Shown: positions 1 through 11,832 of the stretch, in pieces
Layout of the letters: each line of letters begins with the position of its first letter
Position numbering within the stretch: the first letter of the stretch is position 1
Assembly (NCBI GenBank): GCA_026686845.1
Contig: JAIVEN010000014.1
Location: 36,974,001-37,038,000 of the forward strand
Reading direction: 5' to 3'
Source: Adenanthera pavonina
Taxonomy: Eukaryota > Streptophyta > Magnoliopsida > Fabales > Fabaceae
Length of the DNA: 64,000 nt
Program-made: the position numbers and the translations under genes
The notes under the pieces: generated by a model
Databases searched by the model: none
Told to the model about the DNA's origin: nothing
Seen by the model: the letters and a program-made list of their open reading frames with translations, nothing else

Positions 1-3000
1 TGCATGGATTTAGTACAACGAATGATGATGTATTATGTCTATGAAGCTTACTTGATTAAGTTATGATTGGAGATGGTCAATTAGACACTCTGAGAATTAT
101 GAAGGTACTGCTGAAGTGAACAGGGTATACTGCATCAGTGTTAGGTATGGTCAAAAAGTAGATGGAATAAGCTTTCCATAAAGTGAAATAACACCTAAGT
201 TGAATAAGTGTACAATTTATGGTGAAATCTGAAATTTAGGGTTCATAACATGATAGTGTAGATAAAAACTGGAACAATTGCCATGAATACTGGAAATTTC
301 AAAATGCAATAGATAATTGTCCAAAGCTCCAAAAATTCAGTGGTTTGCATTTCTGGAAATCTCTAAGCATTATGAAATGTTATGCATGGATTTGGTATAA
401 TGAATGATGATGTATTATGTCTGTGAAGCTTACTTTGTTAAGTTATCATGGGAAATGCTTAATTAGAACACTCTGAGAATTATGAAGGTACTGTTCATGA
501 GAACATGGTATTCTACATGAGTGTTAGGTATGGTCAAAAAGTAGATGGAATAAGCTTTCCATAAAGTGAAATAGCACCTAAATTAGATAAGTGTACAATT
601 TATGGTGAATTCTGAAATTTAGGGTTCATAACATGATAGTGTAGATAAAAACTGGAATATTTGCCATGAATACTGGAAATTTCAAAATGCAATAGATAAT
701 TGTCCAAACCTCCAAAAATTCAGTGGTTTGTATTTCTGGAAATCTCTAAGCATTATGAAATGTTATGCAAGGATTTAGTACAATGAATGATGATGTATTA
801 TGTCTGTGAAGCTTACTTTGTTAACTTATGATGGGAAATGCTCAAATAGAACACTCTGAGAATTATAAAGGTACTGTTCATGAGAACAGGGTATTCTACA
901 TGAGTGTTATGTATGGTTAAAAAGTATATGGAATAAGCTTTCCATAAAGTGAAATAGCACCTCAATTGGATAAGTGTATAATTTATGGTGAATTCTCGAA
1001 TTTAGGGTTCGAAACATGATAGTGTAGATAAAAACTGGATCATTTGCCATGAATACTGGAAATTTCAAAATGCAAAAGATAATTATCCAAAGCTCCAAAA
1101 ATTCAGTGGTTTGTATTTCTAGAAATCTCTAAGCATTATGAAATGTTATGCATGGATTTAGTACAATGACTGATGATGTATTAGGTCTGTGAATCTTACT
1201 TTGTTAAGTTATGATGGGAAATGCTCAATTAGAATACTTTGAGAATTACGAAGGTACTGCTCAAGTGAACAGGGTATACTACATCAGTGTTAGGTATGTT
1301 CAAAAAGTAGATGGAATATGGTTTCCATAAAGTGAAATTGCACCTAAATTGGGTAAGTGTACAATTTATGGTAAATTCTGAAATTTAGGGTTCCTAACAT
1401 GATAGTGTAGATAAAACCTGGAACATTTGCCATGAATACTGGAAATTTCAAAATGCAAAAGATAATTGTCCAAAGCTCCAAAAATTTAGTGGTTTGTATT
1501 TTCTGAAATCTCTGAGCATTATGAAATGTTATGCATTGATTTAGTACAATGAATGATGATGTATTATGTCTATGAAGCTTACTTGATTAAGTTATGATTG
1601 GAGATGGTCAATTAGAACACTCTGAGAATTATGAAGGTACTATTGATGTGAATAGGGTATACTGCATCAGTGTTAGGTATGGTCAAAAACTAGATGGAAT
1701 AAGCTTTCCATAAAGTGAAATAACACCTTAGTTGAACAAGTGTACAATTTATGGTGAATTCTGAAATTTAGGGTCCATAACATGATAGTGTAGATAAAAA
1801 CTGGAATATTTGCCATGAATACTGGAAATTTCAAAATACAAAAGTTAATTGTCCAAAGCTCCAAAAATTCAGTGGTTTATATTTCCAGAAATCTCTAACC
1901 ATTATGAAATGTTATGCATGGATTTAGTACAATGACTGATGATGAAGTATGTCTGTGAAGCTTACTTTGTTAAGTTATGATGGGAAATGCTCAATTAGAA
2001 CACCCTGAGAATTATGAACATACTATTCGTGTGAACATGGTATATTACATGAGTGTTAGGTATGCTCAAAAATTAGATGCAATATGCTTTCCATAGGGTA
2101 GGAGAACACCTAAATTGGATAAGTATACAATTTATGGTGAATTTTCAAATTTAGGGTTCATAACACTATTGTGTAGATAAAAACTGGAACATTTGCCATG
2201 AATACTGGAATTTTCAAAATGCAATAGATAATTGTCCAAAGCTCCAAAAACTCAGTGGTTTGTATTTCTGGAAATCTCTAAGCATTATGAAATGTTATGC
2301 ATGGATTTAGAATAATGAATGATGATGTGTTATGTCTATGAAGCTTACATTTTCAAGTTATGATTGGAAATGCTCAATCAGAATACTCTTAGAATTGTGA
2401 AGGTACTGTTCATGTGAACAGGGTATACTACATGAGTGTTACGTATGGTCAAAAAGTAGATGGAATAAGCTTTCCATAAAGTGAAATAGCACCTAAATTG
2501 GATAAGTGTACAATTTATGGTGAATTATCAAATTTAGGGTTCATAACATGATAGTGTAGATAAAAACTGGAACATTTGCCATGAATACTGGAAATTTCAA
2601 AATACAAAAGAGAATTATCCAAAGCTCCAAAAATTCAGTGGTTTGTATTTCTAGAAATCTCTAACCATTATGAAATGTTATGCATGGATTTAGTACAATG
2701 ACTGATGATGTAGTATGTCTGTGAAGCTTACTTTGTTAAGTTATGATGGGAAATGCTCAATTAGAACACCCTGAGAATTATGAACGTACTATTCGTGTGA
2801 ACATGGAATACTACATGAGTGTTAGGTATGCTCAAAAATTAGATGGAATAAGCTTTCCATAGACTAAGAGAACATCTAAATTGGATAAGCATACAATTTA
2901 TGTTGAATTTTCAAATTTAGGGTTCATAACAGGATAGTGTAGAGAAAAACTAGAACTTTTTCCATGAATACTGGAAATTTCAAAATGCAATAGATAATTG

Positions 3001-6000
3001 TACAAAGCTCCAAAAATTCAGTGGTTTGCATTTCTTGAAATCTCTAAGCATAATGAAATGTTATGCATGGATTTCGTACAATGAATGATGATGTATTATG
3101 TCTGTGAGGCTTACTTTCTAAAGTTATGATGGGAAATGCTCAATTAGAACACTCTGAGAATTATGAAGGTATTGTTCATGAGAACAGGGTATTCTACATG
3201 AGTGTATGGTATGGTCAAAAAGTAGATGGAATAAGCTTTCCATAAATTGAAATAGCACCTAAATTAGATTAGTGTACAATTTATGGTGAATTCTCGAATT
3301 TAGGGTTCGTAACATGATAGTGTAGATAAAAACTGGATCATTTGCCATGAATACTGGAAATTTCAAAATGCAAAATATAATTATCCAAAACTCCAAAAAT
3401 TTAGTGGTTTGTATTTCCAGAAATCTCTAACCATTATGAAACGTTATGCATGGATTTAGTACATTGACTGATGATGTAGTATGTCTGTGAAACTTACTTT
3501 GTTAACTTATGATGGGAAATGCTCAATTAGAAAACCCTGAGAATTATAAAGGTACTATTCATGTGAACATGGTATACTACATGAGTGTTAGGTATGCTCA
3601 AAAATTAGATGGAATAAGCTTTCCATAGACTAAGAGAACATCTAAATTGGAGAAGCATACAATTTATGGTGATTTTTCAAATTTAGGGTTCATAACAGGA
3701 TGGTGTAGAGAAAAACTAGAACTTTTTACATGAATACTGGAAATTTCAAAATGCAATAGATAATTATCCAAAGCTCCAAAAATTCAGTGGTTTGTATTTC
3801 TAGAAATCTCAAAGCATTATGATATGTTATGCATGGATTTAGTATAATGAATGATGATGTATTATGTCTGTGAAGCTTACTTTGTTAAGTTATGATGGGA
3901 AATGCTCAATTAGAACACTCTGAGAATTACGAAGGTACTGTTCATGAGAACAGGGTATTCTACATGAGTGTTAGGTATGGTCAAAAAGTATATGGAATAA
4001 GCTTTCCATAAAGTGAAATAGCACCTAAATTAGATAAGTGTACAATTTATGATGAATTCTGAAATTTAGGGTTCATAACATGATGGTGTAGATAAAAACT
4101 GGAACATTTGCCACGAATACTAGAAATTTCAAAATGCAAAATATAATTGTCCAAAGCTCCAAAAATTCAGTGGTTTGTATTTCCAGAAATCTCTGAGCAT
4201 TATGAAATGTTATGTATGGATTTAGAACAATGAATGATGATATACTATGTCTGTGAAGCTTCCTATGTCAAGCTATCGTTGGAAATGCTCAATTAGAACA
4301 CTCTAAGAATTATGAAGGTACTATTCATATGAATAGGGTATACTACATGAGTGTTAGGTATGGTCAAAAACTAGATGGAATAAGCTTTCCATAAAGTGAA
4401 ATAACACCTTAGTTGAACAAGTGTACAATTTATGGTGAATTCTGAAATTTAGGGTTCCTAACATGATAGTGTAGATAAAAACTGGAACATTTGCCATGAA
4501 TACTGGAAATTTAAAAATCCAAAAGTTAATTGTCTAGAGCTCCAAAACTTCAGTGGTTTGTATTTCCAGAAATCTCTAACCATTATGAAATGTTATGCAT
4601 GGATTTAGTAGAATGACTGATGATATAGTATGTCTATGAAGCTTACTTTGTTAAGTTATGATGGGAAATGCTCAATTAGAACACCCTGAGAATTATGAAC
4701 GTACTATTCATGTGAACATGGTATACTACATGAGTGTTAGGTATGCTCAAAAATTAGATGGAATATGCTTCCATAGGGTAGGAGAACACCTAAATTGGAT
4801 AAGTATACAATTTATGGTGAATTTTCAAATTTAGGGTTCATAACACTATTGTGTAGATAAAAACTGGAACATTTGCCCTGAATACTGGAATTTTCAAAAT
4901 GCAATAGATAATTGTCCAAAGCTCCAAAAACTCAATGGTTTGTATTTCTGGAAATCTCTAAGCATTATGAAATGTTATGCGTGGATTTAGAACAATGAAT
5001 GATCATGTGTTATGTCTATGAAGCTTACATTTTTAAGTTATGATTGGAAATGCTCAGTCAGAATACTCTTAGAATTGCGAAGGTACTGTTCGTGTGAACA
5101 GGGTATACTACATGAGTGTTAGGTATGGTCAAAAAGTACATCGAATAAGCTTTCCATAAAGTGAAATAGCACCTAAATTGGATAAGTGTACAATATATGG
5201 TTAATTTTCAAAGTTCGGTTTCATAACAGGATAGTGTAGACAAAAACTGGAACTTTTGCCGTGAATACTCGAAATTTCAAAATGCAGTAGATAATTGTCC
5301 AAAGCTCCAAAAATTCAGTGGTTTGTATTTCTTGAAATCTCTAAGCATTATGAAATGTTATGCATGGATTTAGTACAATGAATGATGATGTATTATGTCT
5401 CTGAAGCTTACTTGATTAAGTTATGATTGGAGATGCTCAATTAGAACACTCTGAGAATTAAGAAGGTACTGCTCATGTGAATAGGGTATACTACATCAGT
5501 GTTAGGCATGCACAAAAGTTACATGGAATAAGCTTTCCATAGACTAAGAGAACATCTAAATTGCATAAGCATAAAATTTATGGTGAATTTTGAAATTTAT
5601 GGTTCATAACAGGATAGTGTAGAGAAAAACTAGAACTTTTGCCCTGAATATTGGAAATTTGAAAATGCAATAGAAAATTGTCCAAAGCTCCAAAAATTCA
5701 GTGGTTTGCTTTTCTAAAAAACTCTAAGCATAATGAAACGTTATGCATGGATTTAGTACAATAAATGATGATGTATTATGTCTGTGAAGCTTACTTTCTA
5801 AAGTTATGATGGGAAATGCTCAATCAGAATACTCTGAGAAATACGAAGGTACTGTTCATGAGAACAGGGTATTCTGCATGAGTGTTAGGTATGGTCAAAA
5901 AGTAGATGGAATAAGCTTTCTATAGAGTGAAATAACACCTAAATTGGATAAGTGTACAATTTATGGTGAATTCTCAAATTTAGGAATTATAACAAGATAG

Positions 6001-7262
6001 TGTAGATAAAAACTGGAACATTTGCCATGAATGCAGGAAATTTAAAAATGCAATAGACAATTGTCCAAAGCTCCAAAAATACAGTGGTTTGCATTTCTGG
6101 AAATCTCTAAGCATTATGAAAAGTTATGCATAGATTTAGTACCATGAATGATGATGTATTATGTCTGTGAAGCTTACTTGATTAAGTTATGATTGGAGAT
6201 GCTCAATTAAAACACTCTGAGAATTATGAAGGTACTGCTCAAGTGAAGAGGGTATACTACATCTGTGTTAGGCATGCACAAAAATTATATGGAATAAGCT
6301 TTCCATAGACTAAGAGAACATCTAAATTGGATAAGCCTACAATTTATGGTGAATTTTCAAATTTAGGGTTCATAAAAGGATAGTGTAGAGAAAAACTGAA
6401 ACTTTTGCCATGAATACTGAAAATTTCAAAATGCAATAGATAATTGTCCAAAGCTCCAAAAATTCAGTGGTTTGCATTTGTGGAAATCTTTAAGCATTAT
6501 GAAATGTTATGTATGGATTTAGTATAACGAATGATGATGTATTATGTCTGTGAAGCTTACTTGATTAAGTTATGATTAGAGATGCTCAATTAGAACACTC
6601 TGAGAATTGTGAAGGTACTGCTCATGTGAATAGGGTATACTACATCAGTGTTTGGCATGCACAAAAGTTATATGGAATAAGCTTTCCATAGACTAAGAGA
6701 ACATCTAAATTGGATAAGCATACAATTTATGGTGAATTTTCAAATTTAGGGTTCATAACAGGATAGTGTAGAGAAAAACTAGAACTTTTGCCATGAATAC
6801 TGGAAATTTCAAAATGCAATAGATAATTGTCCAAAGCTCCAAAAATTCAGTGGTTTGCATTTCTGGAAATCTCTAAGCATTATGAAATGTTATGCATGGA
6901 TTTACTACTATGAATGATGATGTATTATGTCTGTGAAGCTTACTTTGTCAAGCTATGGTTGGAAATGCTCAATTAGAACACTCTAAGAATTATGAAGGTA
7001 CTATTCATGTGAATAGGGTATACTACATGAGTGTTAGGTATGGTCAAAAAGTAGATGGAATAAGTTTTCCATAGAGTGAAATAACACCTAAGTTGGATAA
7101 GTGTACAATTTATGGTGAATTCTCAAATTTAGGGTTCATAATAGGATATTGTAGATAAAAATTGGAACTTTTGCCATGAATGCTGGAAATTTCAAAATGC
7201 AAAAGATAATTGTCCAAAGCTCCAAAAATTTAATGGTTTGCATTTCTGGAATTTTCTAAGTC
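1..7262. repeat. 383-bp satellite tandem array
   Basis: Head-to-tail monomers begin (at TGCATGGATTTAG or a variant) at 1, 383, 766, 1149, 1532, 1915, 2298, 2681, 3064, 3447, 3830, 4213, 4596, 4978, 5361, 5744, 6127, 6510 and 6893. Sixteen of the 18 intervals are exactly 383 bp and two are 382, so divergence is nearly all substitution. Most units carry two HindIII sites (AAGCTT), one in GAAGCTTAC and one in AAGCTTTCC. The array is already running at base 1 and decays at about 7262, where the last unit loses similarity. No coding function; short ORFs here are chance. Satellite identity is certain; the family name is not known to me. Confidence 0.97.
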
Positions 7263-7869
7263 TTAGAAAATGAATGCCACTGGTTTGAAAGCGTTATGAG
7301 ATATAAAGAAGGAGTTATGTAATTTCTCCTAAAACTGTTTCATTAGAGGTAGTGTTCTTACCCATAATAGTTAAATTAATGTCATGCCCTGTACAAGTTG
7401 AATAAATGTACAAGAAAATTATTTCTAGAAAGTAGACTCACGGGGATTTCCAATGAGATAAGGAATACATAAATTGGCTTCAGGTAGAGTGAGATATGAC
7501 TTTTTAACTTTAAGACCAAAATCCTGGGAAAGAGAAATTGACTAAATCTATAGCAAATGTTTGAGAGATAAACTATATGAATTTGTCTAGAAAATTCTCT
7601 ATTTCATATTTTTCCCATGAATATAATTTTTTGTATATTTTTAGAGACTTGAATCACTTTGAAATTATTTTTCTAGAATTAGTTATGAATTTTCGAATTT
7701 CATCTGGTAAAATGAAAAAAACACAATGAACAGTACCCAGAATTTTAGAAAAATCTGTTTCGATATTTTTATACAATCAAGTATCTAATCATGCAATAAT
7801 GGATATAATTGGAGTCTAATACATGAAAAATTGACTTAATATAAGGTGTTACATACACTGAACTTACTA
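7263..7869. other. satellite flank, repeat-derived noncoding
   Basis: No gene seen. A segment near 7440-7510 (TTTCCAATGAGATAAGG, then AAATTGG, then a GATATGACTTTTTAA stretch) keeps the order of words found in the satellite monomer (TTTCCATAGACTAAGAG, AAATTGG, GGTGAATTTTCAAA). This suggests a diverged relative of the sequence that was amplified. The junction with the Sirevirus remnant lies near 7860. Confidence 0.4.
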
Positions 7870-8517
7870 TTTTTCTTGGGACTTCTGCACAATCTCCACT
7901 AGCTGATATAGCCTTTCCTTCCACCTCCAAGTCTCCTGCTTTATCAGAGGATCTAGGTCCTAACTTGGATTATGAAATTGAGGAGGAAACTGATAGGGAT
8001 CTGGATAGATCCATAGTTCATTCACCAAATTTATCTTCATCACCACAGACAAGAGATCAATGCTCTCTTTCTTCCTCTACCTGACCCAATTTCCTTTGAA
8101 GGCATCAACTATCATGCTGAGGCTGCTGTGCAAGAAATTATCACCATTCCCTCTTATTCTGATCCCTCTCCTGCACCCTAACCTACTGTCTCACCACCTC
8201 TTGTGATGCTATATATTCCCTTCATTTATGTGTTTCCTTCTATGCCACCTGTCTCTGCTGGTGTGCCACTTCAGTCTATCACAGTATCCTCAGTTCTAGC
8301 TCCTTCTCCAACATTCCCTTTGTCCCTTCATGAGAGACTTCAACTGGTCGGGGAGAGGAAAGCCAGGATTGATCAAGAGATTGCTCGGCTTGATGTAGTA
8401 ACAGTTAAATACTCTCCAGTTGCTGATAACAAAAAGGGGGAGAAAGAAGATAAAGAGAAAGTAGAGAAGGAAAAGAAAGAAGAGAAGAAGGAAAAAGAAA
8501 AAGGAGAAGAAACTTAA
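7870..8517 (+). pseudogene. env-like ORF, C-terminal fragment
   Basis: Decayed C-terminal part of the third, env-like reading frame found downstream of pol in Sireviruses. The last open piece starts at 8203 (104 codons) and ends in a long Lys/Glu-rich tail after a segment beginning SLHERLQLVGERK; stops and frame changes interrupt the region upstream. It matches the equivalent tail of the element at 55582-56016 by position, by the Lys-rich end, and by what follows (about 300 bp of 3' sequence, then PPTs and LTR). Function of these plant env-like proteins is unproven. The fragment cannot encode a working protein. Confidence 0.6.
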
Positions 8518-8752
8518 GAAAAATAAAAAGTCCTCCCCGTCAAAGAAAGATACTTAATTGGACTTGTTTTTGTTGTGTTTGTTGCTTTGCTTAGTTGTTT
8601 TGTGGTGTTTCTGTACTTATATGTTCCTGTACTTGTAATGACTGCTTATAATACAATGAATTCCCTTCTGTGCACTCTATGTCTTCTTGATTTACTTTGC
8701 TCTGAAAATATATGCACTACATTACTTGATCTTATTTGAACCATGCATATAT

Positions 8753-8828
8753 TAAGGGGGAGCTTTATGCAAACCTAAGTACTGATAAAATGTTTAAGTT
8801 GTTTTGTCATCATCAAAAAGGGGAAGAA
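8753..8828 (+). promoter_or_regulatory. duplicated polypurine tracts before the LTR
   Basis: Two purine runs: AAGGGGGAGCTTT at about 8754-8766 and AAAAAGGGGAAGAA at 8815-8828. The second abuts the LTR start and is the likely primer for plus-strand DNA synthesis. The same pair, with the same AGGGGGAGCTT word and similar spacing, occurs at 56255-56332. Confidence 0.7.
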
Positions 8829-10450
8829 TGTTAATTTAGATGGTTTTGATGATTCTAAACAAATGAGCCTGGAAATCCCATATCAAAGTAACTCAAGCAA
8901 ATGAAGAACAAAGTTAGAGTTTTCTGAAGATTGAAGAATTGTTTCACATATTTTAGGAAGCTATTTGTGAAAGAAGGTAGTTAAGCTTTGAATTTCAATA
9001 CACTCAATACTAAATGAGATTTCTAAATAAATTATTAATGATTAGCTTATGATTGCAAAATGATTTTCATAAAAAGAGCTACTTTATGAGGATAAAATTT
9101 TAATTTAAAAAATGTTTCAGCTTATGAGGATAAAGTCTCAAGTTCATAGATGTTTCTAAGTTCTTACCTTATTTTCATGAAAATATTTTACCTTATACCC
9201 ATAAGCATTGAAGGTTATGAGAATAAACATTCAATCTCAAAGTTTTTCCAAAGGCCATTCTTCAATTTCATGAAAAGGGATTAAGGTTATCCATATAACA
9301 CAGCTTGTGGACCATGCTCTGAAGTCTGTCCAAGTGGTTATCCTGACAAGATAGGCACCTTATTCGTATAAGGATGTAACTAGTGAAGAGAAATTGTACT
9401 GTGCAGCCTATTATTCATATAACCTAGGAAAGTTATCTACATGACATGTGTCACAGAGCACTTGGACTCTTCTCTGTTAAAAGGTTATCCATATAACCTA
9501 AGGAGGTTATCCTCATAACCTATGTTTCAGAGTATTTGGACTTTCCTAGTTAAACAGGTTATCCACATAACCTTAGTAGGTTATCCTGATAACCTAAGTT
9601 TTACAAAAACTCAATTTGGGAAAAACTTAACATTATCCTAACAACTGGGTAGGTTTTCATGAAAATGTTTTTGAGCTAAAACTTAGTCATTCTACGAAGC
9701 ACGTTATCCGCATAACCTAACTAGGTTATCAGTATAATGAAAGGACTACGTTGAAAATAAAAGCAAACAATCACCCGTTATTCACATAACCTGAGAAGGT
9801 TATCCATATAATCTCTGTCAGATGCATTTAATACGGTAGATGAATGGCTATTTTTCAAAGAATAACGGCTAATCTTTATTTCCAACGAATAGTTTTGTTT
9901 CAAAACTATAAATAGGACATCATTTAAGTTGTTGGGGAATGAGGAAAAACATAAAAATGCCAAAATGCTGCAGAATTGATTACTGATTCTCTCGAACCTT
10001 ACCTACCATGTGTTTATCTTATTTATTGTACTTAAACTTTTATATCCACTATTTTGAGAGAGAGTTTCCATTCTGTGTACTCCTATACACTCCTTGATAG
10101 AGCTTAGTGTGAGAATACACTAAGAGAGTTGTTCTTACTCTTGAGTGAGAAGAGTGAGAGAAGTTTGTACAGCTTAAAGTTCGGGCTGGTATTGTACTGA
10201 GGTCATTGCAAAAACCCATTCAAATCTTACAAAAGATAGTAGAGAAATCTCAAGTGGTGGTTTGAGAACTGGATGTAGGTCAAGTGGAGTAAACCGAACC
10301 AGGATAAATCTTTGCATCCCTTTCTCATTGTTCCTTATTTCTTATACTCTATTTTTTAGTAATATGTTATTATCACTATTGTATTTCCTTTTTGCAGAAA
10401 ATTCAAACTTCCCAATTCACCCCCCTCTTGGGAAGCCAGCTGAACTAACA
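8829..10450 (+). repeat. Sirevirus 3' LTR (1,622 bp), GGTTAT-palindrome subfamily
   Basis: Starts TGTTAATTTAG directly after a PPT and ends CTAACA, giving TG...CA termini. A TATA box (CTATAAATA) lies at 9906-9914, and the GGATGTAGGTCAAGTGG ... CCGAACCAGGATAAAT block near 10270 and the CAATTCACCCCCCTCTTG block near 10413 are shared with the LTRs at 45579 and 56333. Between about 9290 and 9810 it holds an array of imperfect palindromes of the form GGTTATCCNNATAACC. These take the place of the AAATTCGAATTT array seen in the other subfamily. Confidence 0.85.
9906..9914 (+). promoter_or_regulatory. LTR TATA box
   Basis: CTATAAATA inside AAACTATAAATAGGAC, at the same relative place as in the other Sirevirus LTRs (46873 and 57629). 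Confidence 0.6.
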
Positions 10451-11832
10451 GGAGTTTGATATATTATGAAGTATAGCAATTTTCCTTCATTTTCATGATT
10501 TTCGGCCAGAATGAGGTTCATATTTAGAGTTGTAATTTCAAGTTTTTGACCCCCCAAAAATGGATTTCTTAGGTCCAAATTAGTCAAGTGCATGTGTTGG
10601 ATTCAAGAAAAACTCAAGGGAAAGTTAAGTGAAAAAGCTAGGGTTTAAGGTGTATAATATTATGTAATTCTAAAAATCAGTGGCTAAGGTAGTTAAATAT
10701 TGATATGGTTAGGTTCAAGGAAGTTGTGGAAAGCTCAAAAAGTGGTGGACTAAGTGTGGAAATCAAGGGAACACACAAAGTAGTTAATTCTCTTTACGTG
10801 CATCACATTGTCATGTTTGTTTTCCTTGCATTTGACACAATGACATATGAATGAAATGTTCTTTTGTGATGTTTCTGTGTTGTTGGTTGAGTTGTATGAG
10901 GGGTTTTGAGCCCCGGGATGTCCATTTTCCAAAATGAAACTTTGCCAAAATTTTTGTAAAATACATATGTTTCTAATGTGCATATGTGATGAACTATGAT
11001 TTCTTGATGTTTTCATGCTCAATGTGATAATTTAAAGGCATCTTTGGGGTATGAACTACTGAGATTCTTTGAATCTCACCTTCCCACATATTAACTATGA
11101 TTAGGAAGCATTCATGGCAAGGCCACCAAGGAAGAGAAAGGAAAGGAGAAAGAGCTTGGTGTTTGAGTTGATACGGCTTGCAAGGGCCATGAACTTTGAC
11201 CTTTTGTGTAAATGTGATATTAAATCTGTTTCTCCAGTTTTAGGTCATAGCAAAAGTATGGAATGATATGAAGATGAAATATGGTCATGTAAATATTTTA
11301 CAACTTTTGTATGGTAAAGGATTAGGATACAAATGATCATTCTGACCTCTACTAAGTGAAACCATTACTGTTTAGTCATTTTGTAATGTAAAGTATGAAT
11401 GTTATATATGCTCAAAAACTAAACAAAAAGAGCTTTCCTATAGTCCAAAGAGCACTTTAATTTGGATTTATGTATGAATTATAGTGAATTTTCAACATTA
11501 GCCCAAAAAACTGGAATTTCTGAAGTTGATCATTTGAATAGTGCAAATTTACGAAATTTACTCTACAAATTGGCCAAGTAATTGCTCTATTTTATATTTT
11601 TGCCATATAGACAATCTTTGCATAACCAATGTATACCTAGAGCTATTTCTGATATTTTTATTTTTCCTTTACAAACATATAAGTGAAAGAAATGATATCA
11701 CTAGTTGCTTTCATAGAGTTTTGTTACACTGTCGATCTGCGCCACCATATTTCTGATCTCTAGTTCAACAACCCAATCTTTACTTTTTCATCTTATTTCT
11801 TATCATGCATTAACTATGTAAAATTTGATTTC
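10451..11832. other. noncoding repeat-derived stretch with a diverged satellite-like segment
   Basis: No gene recognised; the 90-codon and 71-codon ORFs here have no motif. Bases 11398-11520 follow the satellite monomer word by word (GTTATATATGCTCAAAAACT, GAGCTTTCCTATAG, TTTAATTTGG, TATAGTGAATTTTCAA). A piece near 10690 (GGTTAGGTTCAA) also resembles the reverse complement of the region near 45120. The stretch is probably one fragment of a larger retroelement-derived repeat family. Confidence 0.4.

Larger units (their letters stand above)
7870..10450 (+). mobile_element. 5'-truncated Sirevirus-type Ty1/copia remnant
   Basis: Only the 3' end of an element is left: the tail of an env-like ORF, two polypurine tracts and one LTR. 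The order and the PPT words are the same as in the near-complete element at 45579-58176, but the LTR sequence is a different subfamily. Gag, pol and the 5' LTR are missing, so no target duplication can be tested. It lies between two stretches (7263-7869 and 10451-11540) that both show faint similarity to the satellite monomer. Confidence 0.8.

Noticed and set aside
907..1864. Two 63-codon minus-strand ORFs at 907-1098 and 1673-1864
   Set aside because: They are the same part of the satellite monomer read twice; other units have stops there, so no conserved frame.
1..7262. CRISPR-like array
   Set aside because: Units are contiguous 383-bp satellite monomers without unique spacers, in a plant genome.
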